Positions 1 to 17,852 of a DNA stretch of 64,000 bases are shown here, piece by piece (position 1 is the stretch's first letter; each line of letters opens with the position of its first letter). Below the pieces are notes generated by a model. That model was not told the origin of the DNA. It did no database searches and saw only the letters and a list, made by a program, of their open reading frames with translations. Position numbers and translations under genes: made by a program. Source of the stretch: Cherax quadricarinatus (taxonomy: Eukaryota; Arthropoda; Malacostraca; Decapoda; Parastacidae); assembly GCF_038502225.1 (NCBI RefSeq), contig NW_027195393.1, positions 16,001 through 80,000 of the forward strand, in the 5' to 3' direction.

Positions 1-2846
<2,846 letters not shown>

Positions 2847-5243
2847 AATTGGTGAAAGCAGTGTGGGCGTAAAATTGATAATTACGCATATGCATGGAGA
2901 TAAATTCTCTCAGCCGACGACAGACATTTTGTGTAGCCAGTAGGCCGACCTAGCCTTGCCACCACCCGAGCAAGCGTCTACCAGCCCTCTGCACTATTCA
3001 CTGGTCAGTCTCCATGTTTATCTGCTTATTTGCATTACCTCCGAGGGGTTGTCCCGGGTTTGTAAAGTAAGCCAAGTCACTTAAGCCAGTCTGTGGTGGG
3101 GGAGTCAGCCCAAGCCCAGTCCAGCCAGCCTAACACCATCCAGCCTTGCCTGCCAAGCCACCTTTCCACCCCTGCTGCACTGATCATTACAAGTTATCAA
3201 GCCAGTCTGTGTGAAGGGTTAAGCGAAGCCAGCCAGCAACTAACCCAAGTGTCTTAACCCAGTACTCAAGCAAGCCATGTGGGTACAGTTTTCTCCATCG
3301 CTTTGTGCTTCCAGTTCCAGCTGTTCTGAGTGTTTTATCATCCCTGTGGTGTTGTGCTATTTTGTGGGTTTGTTTTTAATTAAGCCAGCCGGCCTAGTGT
3401 GGGTGTCCCCAGTGTGGCTTACGCCGTTCATCCCATAGGCCCAGTCACATGCAGTGTCTCACCACTGTGCTGCCTCACCTACCTCACCCACCACCACTGG
3501 TTTGGTACCCTTATTAAGGGTTCTAGCATCATATTTTTATGGACCACATAGGGGGTCAAGAGCCGAGTGTGTTCCTTCGTCAGATGCGCCATCGTAAAAG
3601 CCTCCTGTGTGAGTCCATCGTCGATTTAAGCACAAATTCTTCGAGCCATCAACGTGTTGAGGGTAGCAGCGAACGCCGCCAGCCACGAGTCTCCACCACT
3701 ACCCTTCAGTACCATCTATCTCATTCTACACCACGTCGCTACACTGTTAATGAATAATATTTTTTCATAGACATTTGCGATTGTTGAGACATTTCTTTTT
3801 TGTGTTTCCAGTGATTTTTTAGTGACATTCAGTGACGCTTGATTAGACTTAGTGTTCATTATATACTGTTTGCAATATTTTTTTTCTCTTTCTTCAGTGT
3901 TAATTTTTGTGCTTTATTTTATGTATGTTGTGTTGTGTTCATTTTTTACATATATACTGAAGTAAGTACTTTAATGTTTTCCTTGTTGTATGCAACATAT
4001 AAGCAGTATAACCTTGTGTTTACACTTCACAATTATCTTGTGTTCATAGTATTGCAGTGAAGTGATTCAGTAACTTGTTACCTTATATTCTGCATCACAA
4101 CTCAGTGTTGTCTCAGTTATTTTTTTTTCTCCCAGCATTTGTGTATTCTTGCTGTTTTTGTTTTCATTCATTTGCCATTTTATTTTTTTTCTCTTTGTGT
4201 GTTGAACATTCTTGTGTTAAGTCTTTTCATTTAGCCAATGTCTAATTTGTCTTATCTCCACAGACAATAGTGCCATTATTTTGTTTGAAGCAAGACAATT
4301 ATTTCCCTTTTTTTTTGCCAACACAAGACCATATTGCAAGAAAATTCTCATAGTATTGTGCGTATATTGTTATGTTGTTTTCTGCACCACTGTAAGTGTT
4401 CAAACCTTTTTTGTGTTGTGTTTTTGCATCTATTATTTTCCATATTTCATTGAACAAATTCACTCTTAGTGCAATTTTTTTTAACTTCTTTTAAAGTAAA
4501 TCATTCTTTTGTTTGTTTAGTAAGTGTTTGCTTAAGCTGCAGTTAAGAGTTAAAGTGTTCAATCAGTTCATTCCTTGATAATATTTTTTTGTTGTTGTTT
4601 TTGTAAACTCTATTTTCTTGTGTGTGCTATTTTTTTATTATTGCAACATTAACTCATTTTACAATAATTCTTGTGTAAAAATTGTGCTGCCATTAAATTT
4701 TTTTTCTTTCAGAAATTTTTATGTAGTGTTGTGCAGTACTTTTGATTAGAAATTATTTGCAATATTGCTACAGTTTATTTCAGTGCAGTTTCATATGCTC
4801 TGTTCTGTGCATAATATTTTGTTCCTTTTGTGTCACTTAATCTTTTTTATTTAGAATTGCTTTCCCTGTTTGTTTTAATTTTGCACAAGCTTTATTGATT
4901 CCATTTTAACATTTTTGATTGTTTTATCATTTTATTGTTGAGTTTCCTTATTGAATTGAGAGTAAAGACAACTCACTGTGCCATTAATTCAGTTTAAAGT
5001 AAATTTGAGTAAATTTAATTTGAGTAAAGTCATTTCTCTTGATTTTCAAAGTGTTGCTTATTCAGTTGAGTATTTTCTTTTGTGTGTGTGAGTTTTCCTT
5101 GCTTACAGTGTGACTTGTCAATATTTATTTACTTATGCAGAATAGTTAAGTAATTTCTTCCCATTTAAGTTTACTGTGTAGTGTGTTCCTCAGTTATATT
5201 TTTTTTCTCGTTTCTTTAAACTCCTGTTTCACATTTTGCAAAC
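2847..5243 (+). other. Gypsy internal leader, non-coding
   Basis: About 2.4 kb between the 5' LTR and the first gag-like ATG. The first part (3050-3260) is rich in AGCC/CAGCC words. From about 3760 onward it is very T-rich with many short homopolymers. No frame with recognisable similarity was found; the 72-codon frame at 3539-3757 matches nothing I know. It is unusually long for a Gypsy leader. Confidence 0.6.
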
Positions 5244-6281
5244 ATGTCTCAAGTCTTCTCGAGCGATTCCTCAGCACACACTGCTAGTCCAAAATTCGAG
5301 TAATTCTTTATAAAACAATAGACACACTCAGACTTTGAGCCTTTGCAATATTAGTCGTGACCCTTATGATGCTATGCCATTGTTCAATGGTAACCCAGAC
5401 AACCTGGCATGTCTTCAACTTGATCCATATGAAGGACTTTCAGGATCTAACCAAGTGGCAAGATTATGAGCAATTAATCCGTAACTATCTTGAACCAGTA
5501 CGAGTGACTATCCTTTTGTTGTTCTTAAGGAATTAGTGTGTACAGCTCCGAGGCCAGAGGACTCATTAGATGAGTTTGCTCTTCGTTTAAATAACCTCAT
5601 AACCTCATTCGTTAAGGCCGGTCAAAGTTCCAAGTACCTTAAAGACGATGATAAACCAGCTCTTAAGGGGTTTGCCAAATTAGCAGCATTCGGCGTTATT
5701 AAACAGCTAATGCCACCAACGTCAATGTATGTGTATAATTCCAGTCTTCTAAATGCCACAATGGGACCGCTTGCAGCCCTTATCCATGTGCGTAACTTGT
5801 GTCTCGAGGGAACCTTTCCCTATCGAAGGTCTATGTCAACCGCTTTGATTACTCCTGTACCTCCTCTTGTTTGTGCTACAACCAAAACTCCCGATCTAAA
5901 TCACTCACAACCGTCATCCAAAGCTAGTGTCAAGAGTTATCATTCCCGCAGCACTCGTAGCATAGCCAAAGAACTTGCTATAATTGTGGTTACCGTGGCC
6001 ATATCGTGGTAAATTGCCCTGATAGTCACTCTAAGAGGCATCGTAATGCTGATAAGTACCAGACCGATTTGCCTTATTGTACTTATCACAGAATTCATTG
6101 CCATGACACATCCGAGTGCAATGCTCTCTATAACCTCCAGTACTCTAGACCCTTTCGTGGCCGTTCCACCCGCAGAGCCAGGAGAGTAAATAGAGGTCGG
6201 GGTTCTCAGAATAACCAGAACCAGCCTCATTCTTCCAATTTGGGGGAATCCGAGCACCCCAGTCTACTCGTCCAGTCATGA
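5244..6281 (+). pseudogene. Gypsy gag remnant with zinc knuckle
   Basis: A candidate gag start (ATG at 5244) is followed by an in-frame stop after about 20 codons. A second frame (5536-6012) carries a capsid-like helical stretch (SLDEFALRLNNLITSF). A one-base shift is needed to read the nucleic-acid-binding motif at 5976-6017: C-YN-C-GYRG-H-IVVN-C, a CX2CX4HX4C zinc knuckle. An arginine-rich tail (RSTRRARRVNRGRG) follows. In the family, gag forms the particle and packages RNA. Here it is broken at least twice. Confidence 0.75.
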
Positions 6282-7603
6282 TAGTAGGTTATAATGAATA
6301 CACCATCCCTGTTCACAACTCCTTTGAAGCCTTAAGCAGTCTTGAGAATGACAATCCCACTGTTGATGTTGCTTCACATGTCTCTGACGTAGATGAATTT
6401 GGGAATGAAGTGGAACATGCTTTCTCTGATGACAACCCACCTTTCTGTTTGCACATAACTCCCAATGAAACGATAGGTTCTCTAGCGCAAGCATCTATTC
6501 ATAATGCACCCATTCATGTGTTCATGGACTCTGGTGCACAAGTTAATATCATCAGGTCTAGTTTGTTTAAAGAGAAGCAGTTACAACGTGTCTTCCTCAT
6601 TCAACAAACTACTGTAACCTCCCTTAGTGGAGTAGCCGGTTCCCTTCTGCGTGTCCAAGGTCAGACTTCACTCACCTTTTCTATCCAAGGTAGAGACTTT
6701 ACTGCTTCTTTCCTTGTTGTTGACTAGATTACTTTCCCTGGTGACCTTCTACTGGAATTTGCTTCTATGAGAGACTTATGTATTGTGCTTGACCCGTACC
6801 GATGGCATGCCCAAATTGACAACTTGATCGTTCCATTTTGGGGTTAGCAGCTTGGATCCAAGATCTGCCATACTGCCGCAGAGTACGACGTTCGGATTAA
6901 GTCCATACAAGCCAGTGCATTTTCCAGTAGCGTACCCAAGCGGTCAGGCACTACTCTGCATCTGTGTTCCACTCTGTCAAGATAGTGTATTGCCTCAAGT
7001 GTCCGAGGACGCTCAGACTGCCTTGAGTGCTCAGCCTATCCCTGCAATGTCTGCTAGTCCAAGTAGTAGTTTCTCCACAGGGGACGCCTTGTCAGAAAAC
7101 AATTACTTGAAACTAGTAATGCCATCTCTTGTTGATGTCACATGCCATCTGCAGAAAGACATCTCTTTTGCAGCTAGTGCTCTCACTAGAGTGTTCGTTG
7201 TTGTCCCTAGTGTTCCAGATAGTGAAAACGTCCTAGTTGATAGTGATTCCTGCAAAGTAAGAGGTTTATTTGTTGAACCATCCTTACACGTTGTAAGAGA
7301 CAGCAAGATCCATTTATTCATTGCATTGTTAACACTTCTGGTCACAGTGTTTGTCTCAAAGCAAATACTAATCTTGTTGACCTAGTTCACTATCCTTACC
7401 CTGTTCAAGCACAGGATGACTTACCACCTGACCAGTGGGTCGGTGCTATTTCAACAGGGGAGACCTCATCCACTCCACTGGATCAATCTATTTCACCAGT
7501 TGGGGAGAAAGACTTAACTCCCACTGACTTCCCAGATGAAGTCAAGAATTTGTTGACTCTGTTGAACAACCGTCGTAAAGCCATTGCCTTACCAGGTTAG
7601 AAG
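6278..7603 (+). pseudogene. Gypsy protease and protease-RT linker remnant
   Basis: The frame at 6278-6727 contains the aspartic protease active-site motif FMDSGAQVNII, followed by a flap-like region. A TAG at 6725-6727 interrupts the C-terminal part, which continues in frame as a recognisable protease end (GDLLLEFASM). The linker (6852-7603) includes text typical of this region in Gypsy elements (VLVDSDSCKVRGLFVEPSL), then shifts frame near 7320 and carries a stop just before the reverse transcriptase. The protease would cut the Gag-Pol polyprotein. It cannot be made intact here. Confidence 0.75.
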
Positions 7604-9204
7604 ATGGGTATAACGAACTTATTGTCCCATCGTATTCCACTTGAACCTGGTGCTAGACCTATCTATATACCTGCATACAGAATGCCTCATTCCGAAGTTG
7701 CTGTCGCAGAAGAATTGATCAATCAGATGCTCGATGATAGAGTTATTACACCTAGCAATTCACCCTGGAATGCACTCTTGATCCTAGTGCCTAAGAAGGA
7801 CGGTACTTGGCGCCCAGTGATTGACTTTAGGAAGTTAAATGCGAAAACTATTCCAGATCGCTTCCCACTTCCTGTTCTTGGTGATCTTTTATGTAACATC
7901 GGAGATAACAAAGTCTTCTCGACTCTGGACTTTTTACAAGGGTTTTGGCAAGTCCCTCTTCACGAGGACAGCCAAGAGTTAACTGCATTCTCCACTCCCA
8001 CAGGTCATTATTACTTCCTTAGAATGGCCTTTGGGTTACGATCCTCCCCTATCACATTCTCAAGACTCATGACCAATATCTTATGGTGTACTTAGATGAC
8101 ATAATCGTCATGTCCGAAGACATGGATACACACCTGAAAAGACTTGATATAGTACTTGGTAAGCTTGAAGAAGCCAATTTAAAAATCAAACTGTCCAAAT
8201 GTCAATTTTTCAGATCAGAAATTAAGTTTCTTGGTCAAGTAGTCACTCCTAGAGGGGTTACGACTGATCAAAGTAAAGTAATGGCAGTACTCAATTTTCC
8301 ATCCCCAAAAACTGCTGATGCATTCCAGACACTAAAAGAAAAGCTAATGTTTGCTCCCATTTTGAAATTCCCAGATTTTTCTAAGCCCTTCTCTCTGACA
8401 ACTGATGCTAGTTCAATTGGCATAGGTGCCGTCCTAGCTCAGAAGACTGATGGCAAGTACAACACAGTTGCATTTGCTAGTAGAGTCCTTACAAAGGCTG
8501 AACGTAATTATACAGTAATGAAGCAAGAAGCTTTAGCAATGGTATGGTCTTTAAAGCACTTCCGAGACATTAACCAGTGCCGTGTTCATGTCTTGACAGA
8601 CAATGCACCTCTGATACCTTTATTCCAGAACAAACAACCTACTGGAAGGTTAGCCAGATGGACCTTGACTATCCAAGAGTTCAATCCCACTTTCGAACAT
8701 TTACCTGGCAAGTCAAACGTAGTCGCAGATGCTTTATTGCGACACATTAGTATAGTAACTGCAGACCCTCCATTTACTGCCGAGGATGTAAAGAATGCCC
8801 AAAGAACAGATCCCATGTGGTCTGGTGTGATTCGATTCCTGCTCCAGGAAGATCTTATTCTGACTGTGAAGCCACCAGCACCCATTAGTGACTTTGTCAT
8901 GAGTCAAGAATTACTGTATCAAACAGCCGAGTTGGGTACTCCAAGCAGAAGAGTATACCAGTTAGTAATTCCACAGTCACTAGCGAATGTAGCTCTAAAG
9001 CTAGTTCACAATGCACCAGGTGTTGCACACCCTGGTATGGATCGTTCTGTGAAACAAGCCAGAATGAAATACTTTTGGCCATGTATGGCAGCTGACATTT
9101 CAGAGTATGTTAAGAAATGTAGTGTTTGTATGCAGGGAAATGTCAATGGTCCTAATCCAATCCAGCGAACCGTGGGAAAGAGTTGCGCTAGATTTGTTAA
9201 CTAA
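7604..9204 (+). pseudogene. Gypsy reverse transcriptase, RNase H and integrase zinc domain
   Basis: 7604-8095 holds the finger and palm start, including motif A (STLDFLQGFWQ, catalytic Asp kept). The catalytic YLDD box lies in another frame from 8083 (MVYLDDIIVMS), so a frameshift with a small deletion separates motifs B and C. After the thumb, about 50 codons seem to be missing between FPSPKTADAF and QTLKEKL, where other elements have the connection segment. RNase H follows with TTDASSIGIGAVL, KQEALAMVWSLKHFR and LTDNAPL. The integrase zinc domain ends with CSVCMQG. The D-D pair and the RNase H aspartates survive, but the frame does not. Confidence 0.88.
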
Positions 9205-10204
9205 TTTTAAATGTTCCCTCCAAGGCAACAAACATCTGTGTTATGGTAGACCATTTCACCAGATATTGTGAGTTAGTTCCTATTGCAGATAAGACTGCTG
9301 AGACAGTAGCTAAAGCATTTAAAGAACGCATTATCTGCAGGCATACCACCCCTAAGTCTTTAGTAACAGATAATGGAGGTGAATTCTGTAATGAGATTCT
9401 TGAAAATTTGTGTACCTTGTACAAGATCTCTAAATCCACCATTGTTCCTCATCATCCTGCCTGCAATGGGTTAGCTGAATGAACCAATAAGTACTTGATG
9501 TCTTGACAGCCACTATCAACCCCAATAGTGAAACTTGAGATGAAGTTATACCAGATGTTCAATGTGCCATAAATTCTGCTTACAATGCTTCCGTAGGTGA
9601 CACTCCACATTATGCATTGTATGGCGTAGACAAGCATTTACCCTATGAGTTGTTATATTCCACTCCAAAACCCAATTATAATCCTGATGATTTCATAGCA
9701 ACTTGTACCAGCATAGCTCAAAGTGTTTTTATAAGAATCCGCGAAACACTTCATAAATCAACAGCAGAATTTACTAGAGTAACTAATAGCCATGCTAAGC
9801 CATCAAAAGTTAAAGTGGGTTCGAGAGTAATGCTGACTAATTTCAACAAAACATCCACAATGCCTAAGCTCGATCAAAAGTTTGTTGGCCCTTATCGAGT
9901 AGTTGAACATATCAATGGCAATAAGAATAAGGTTAGAGAAATTAGTACTGATCAGTACAAAGAATCGCATTTAGATCATATGAAGTTAGTATGCGATGTT
10001 GATGATATTGCTACCCAGACTAATGTGACAGTCACTGACAATCCTCTTGACTCTGTACCCTCTACCTCTAATACTCAGCCAGATAATCAACCCGAATGTC
10101 ATTATTCTTTGTGTACTCGACAAGTAATGAGAAACCCACAAGTATCTTTTGTAGATACTTGTTCAGATCGTCCTCAGTCAAGGCATGTGTTAGCCATCGC
10201 ATAA
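9205..10204 (+). pseudogene. Gypsy integrase core and GPY/F C-terminus
   Basis: The first catalytic Asp sits near 9190 (VALDLLTNF) in a different frame from both the zinc domain and the rest of the core. The second is in LVTDNGGEF (frame 9243-9482). The third catalytic residue is in NGLAE, directly followed by a TGA. The C-terminal frame (9617-10204) includes KFVGPYRVVE, a GPY/F module that helps set target choice in Ty3/Gypsy integrases. Several one-base shifts and stops make it inactive. Confidence 0.85.
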
Positions 10205-10740
10205 GAATTCGATCCACCCAAAGATGATAACCATTCTGCATATGTAAATCTTACCCACACAGAGTTGGGTTTAAATGCACATAGTCTGTATAATTAGATG
10301 TCCAAGATGAATGAAGTTCTCAACTGTGCATTTTGTTATCAGCTGATCAGTTTTCAAAATTTTTTTTCGTGTTCACATTCCCTCCGAGTTCTGAGAATTT
10401 AACAGTAATGATCTGTGTGCACCAGATTTGCCTTTGCTGTTAATCACTTTCATCTTGTATATATATTTATTCTTCCTCAGAATCTGTAGAGTGCATGAAT
10501 ACAGATCGATAAATCAATTCCATCCTGTATTATACCATGATTTGTTCTTATAATTCGAAATGCATTATGTTAAAACTCATTACGTTAAAACCCATTATGT
10601 TAACATCCATTATGATACCATCCATTAGTTCTAAGTTACATATGTCTTTGTTACTGTATAGAATCAGCCCAGAGCCACCTGCCTGTTCAGCCTATAGCAT
10701 AGTAGTGTATGTGGAAACGACATACATAACATGACCGAGC
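10205..10740 (+). other. Gypsy 3' untranslated region, no env
   Basis: 536 bp between the integrase stop and the 3' LTR. It has short repeats of attatgttaaa type (10560-10620) and no frame longer than 65 codons with any similarity. No clear polypurine tract precedes the LTR. There is no envelope-like gene. Confidence 0.6.
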
Positions 10741-11036
10741 TGTTAGCATAGTTGCTGATCCCCTACATGTGTTGTATAGCTTATCTGAGTATCATAGTAC
10801 CATCCATATGTTTTATATATATACGATCCCTTACTAGGCCTAGTGACTGTTTCTGTGACGTCACATGATGCGCATGTGTGCGTGAGTACCTCTGTAACTT
10901 CATCAGTCCACGCATAGGTCTACCAGGCAACACACGGCAGGTTGGGCTCCCTTTCTCACATTCTGCAATATATTGTTACCATCCAACAAGTGTGTATATC
11001 TTCAACCCTCGTTATCTCCTTTTGAACCCCACAACA
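10741..11036 (+). repeat. Gypsy 3' LTR
   Basis: Begins tgttagcatagttgctgatc and ends accccacaaca. It aligns with the 5' LTR with scattered substitutions (for example tgtt for tgtc, and gacgtcacatg for gacgtcgtgtg). A short TA tract and a LINE fragment follow. Confidence 0.92.
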
Positions 11037-11051
11037 TAAATATATATATAT

Positions 11052-11612
11052 ATGGCGTGAATATTATGCAGAGAATTCGTAGTTTGGAAGTTAGGAGGAG
11101 GTGCGGGATTACCAAAACTGTTGTCCAGAGGGCTGAGGAAGGGTTGTTGAGGTGGTTCGGACATGTAGAGAGAATGGAGCGAAACAGAATGACTTCAAGA
11201 GTGTATCAGTCAGTAGTGGAAGGAAGGCGGGGTAGGGGTCAGCCTAGGAAGGGTTGGAGGGAGGGGCTAAAAGAGGTTTTGTGTGCGAGGGGCTTGGACT
11301 TCCAGCAGGCGTGCGTGAGCGTGTTTGATAGGAGTGAATGGAGACGAATGGTGTTTAATACTTGACGTGCTGTTGGAGTGTGAGCAAAGTAACATTTATG
11401 AAGGGGTTCAGGGAAACCGGCAGGCCGGACTTGAGTCCTGGAGATGGGAAGTACAGTGCCTGCACTCTGAAGGAGGGGTGTTAATGTTGCAGTTTAAAAA
11501 CTGTAGTGTAAATCACCCTTCTGGCAAGACAGTGATGGAGTGAATGATGGTGAAAGTTTTTCTTTTTCGGGCCACCCTGCCTTGGTGGGAATCGGCCAGT
11601 GTGATAATAAAA
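11052..11612 (+). pseudogene. 3' fragment of APE-type LINE (plus copy)
   Basis: The frame from 11055 to 11365 encodes the last 100 or so residues of the LINE reverse transcriptase ([20 protein letters not shown] ... DRSEWRRMVFNT), followed by a 3' UTR ending gtgataataaaaataataaa at (TA)n. It is almost identical to the end of the minus-strand copy at 11818-14400, with which it forms a tail-to-tail inverted pair. It is truncated at its 5' side at a short TA run. Confidence 0.92.
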
Positions 11613-15311
<3,699 letters not shown>

Positions 15312-16178
15312 ATAAGGGAAATGCTACAAGCTAAGTCAAAGATAAAATAGTGGACTGGAATGAGACTTATCTTGAAAGACAGCTTTTGCCTGCACAGCCA
15401 TCCCTGCAGGCGATGTCTTGAGAAGCTGTCGTATGCACCCCGTAAGGGATGAAACTAAAAATATTATGTAAGTTTAATTACCCCTAGGGGGTGTTATGGC
15501 AGTATTTTCATAACTGAATTCTAACTGGATCCCTTGAATCCTGTACTCACGTGTGTTGGGCTAAAAAGCCCGCATATTACTGGAGTTTATGGTAATCTGT
15601 TTAGCCTGTGTATTAGTTCTCAACTGCACAGTCAATGGAACCACCATATGTTCAACAGATTTACCTGGGTTTGTGTTTTCCCTGGGTTTGTGTATCGGAC
15701 CCTTACTCCCAGATATCGGTGTCTTGATTGAAGAATGTGTTTCTTTGAGAATGTCCACGTCTTCCACAGTCTAGGAATATGCACACTGATACACTATTTT
15801 CCACAAGGTTTGTCTTTCGTGGTAATGTCATTAAAAAAGCTGATCACACTTCTTTTGTAAGTTTTGATGTGTTATGGAGATTGTCTTAGGTACAGCAATA
15901 CACGATTCACTTTGTTTGTTCTTAGTGTGAAGTTCGAGTCTTTACTACACCATTACATATTGCAATCTAGCCTGCGGCATCTCAGTCTACCTCCAGCTTC
16001 CCGACACACAAACGAAGTGCCGAAGAAGCATATTTCCCCTGCTTGCCAAGCTTCCACTATGAAGCAATGCAGAATGCTTGATTCTTGCTGTCTAAACATA
16101 GACAACAGTGTACATCTTTAACATATCAATAAAGTGGGTGCAGGATTTTCCTAAATTGTTCTGCAAAGGTAAGAGATT
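15312..16178. repeat. Old BEL-type LTR fragment, left part
   Basis: It aligns, with many differences, to the LTR at 16749-17820. Shared landmarks are the attacccctagggggtgttatg segment, gtccacgtcttccac, gaagcaatgcagaatg and gattcttgctgtct. It stops at aagagatt (16178), where the plus-strand BEL element was inserted. The remainder of this LTR resumes at 28951. Its left end abuts (TA)n. Confidence 0.8.
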
Positions 16179-16748
16179 TGTGGAAAATATGTAGTATATT
16201 TTCCGGAAATAGTGTATTTGTATGTAAATTAATAAAATATATTGTATTTAATAAAATTATATTATAAAAAATGGGAAGCTCGGCACCTGCGCTGACGAGC
16301 AGGAAGACTCGCCATTGTGTTTTTGAATGAGCCAAGAAAACGTTAGTGATTTTAAAATAAGAAAAATTTTCATCGCTTAGAGGTTATATTGGGCTTACAC
16401 CTCTCAAATAGGAGCCGAAATTATTGGATGTGCATTTCTGCATAATTTGAGCATTAAATCGATGTACAGGACAGCTCCAGGAACCTCAGATAAGCTATCT
16501 AAATTATGTTTGTAATTCTGGCCAGTATTATCATCATAAATTTAGTTAGAAGGTTTTTGAGTATTATACACAGTAATCTCCAGACTAATTGGTGAGTGTT
16601 ATGATTATAAATTCTCCTTCTGTCATATAAATGTGTATATGTAATCATTAATTTTGATATAAAGTCCACAAAAATTATAATAATTTTACCAGAATTCCTG
16701 GTGTGTATGTACATTTCATTTTGCAATTAATATAGGTCTAGAGCAACT
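16179..16748 (+). repeat. Left LTR of plus-strand BEL, part 1
   Basis: Matches the first 570 bp of the right LTR (28223-28950), up to gtctagagcaact. It is interrupted there by the younger element. Confidence 0.93.
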
Positions 16749-17820
16749 TGTTGAGAAATGGCATTACCAGCTCAGCTTAATTTATAAATATAAATATAGT
16801 GAACATGTAGCTGATAAAAGACAGCAAATTGTCTACACAGCCGCCCCTGCAGACGAGGTCTAGAAGCTGTCGAAACCATCTTTCAACGGGCTGTAAAGAT
16901 TTATAATTAGTAAGATTATAAATTACCCCTAGGGGGTGTTATGTCAGCATATTTCATTCACTGATGGCTGACAAAATACATACTTGTTTGGACTCAAAAG
17001 TCCACACCTTACTGCCGACTATAGGCTGATTACAAACTCCTTGCGACTCAAGAACTGCGCAGTCTCCCGTACCACAAGAAATTCGTAACATACCTTGCTC
17101 TTGTAACGTGAGCTATGGTGTTCTTCACACCTTCGACAGATATCAGTGACTTGATAGAAGCTGAAGTGTCCTTGGATGTCCACGTCTTCCATTGTCTAGG
17201 AAACGCACACTGGTACACTATGTTCCAAAAGATTTGTCTTTATTGTTCACAATCTTATCACAAGAGAAGCTGATCACACTTCTCTTAAGTGTTTATTGTG
17301 TTTTGTGAGACACTTTGTTCACACTAACGCACAGATCATTGTTCTTTGTTGGTTATCCTGGCGTCAGTGTCACTCTCAGTAGAGTCAAAAGTAATCTGAA
17401 AATGCCACAGCGCCCCATGCCATCACTCCCCTAGCACAAAGAAAAAGCTGACCTAGTACTTTTGCTTCCTTGCCACTTCCTCGATGAAGCAAAGCAGAAT
17501 GTTTGATTCTTGCTGTCTTAAGCATAGACAACAATGTCCACTATCTTTACTATGGTAATAAAGAGGGAGCAGGATTTTCCTTAATTGTCCTGCTAAGTAA
17601 GAGATGTACTCTCTCTTATTAAAATACACTCTGCAACACTGCAAGGAGCGGTGGTCACTTGACCACGTCGCATACTCGAACGGAATCTGTGATCAATTAC
17701 TCACTGTAGCAGTAAACAAGACGCTTGCCCCTTCTGAGAGGGCTGGGCCCCTCAGGGCTGAAAGGGCTGAAAGGGGCTGAAGGGGGCTGATAGCCCCCTC
17801 CTGGAGAAAATTTCTCCACA
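16749..17820 (-). repeat. LTR of minus-strand BEL (its 3' LTR), 1072 bp
   Basis: On the minus strand it begins TGTGGAGAAATTTTC and ends CCATTTCTCAACA. The pol stop codon lies about 30 bp before it. The repeat of ggctgaaag words near 17755-17790 lies in this LTR. Confidence 0.93.
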
Positions 17821-17852
17821 CTGGGGGGCGGCGGAGGTTCGCTGCAGGTGAA

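Noticed and set aside
3539..3757. 72-codon frame in the Gypsy leader as an extra small gene
   Set aside because: No similarity or conserved start context. It lies in a long leader with many random frames.
10205..10740. Envelope-like gene making the Gypsy element an errantivirus
   Set aside because: No frame with a signal peptide, membrane segment or adequate length exists between integrase and the 3' LTR.
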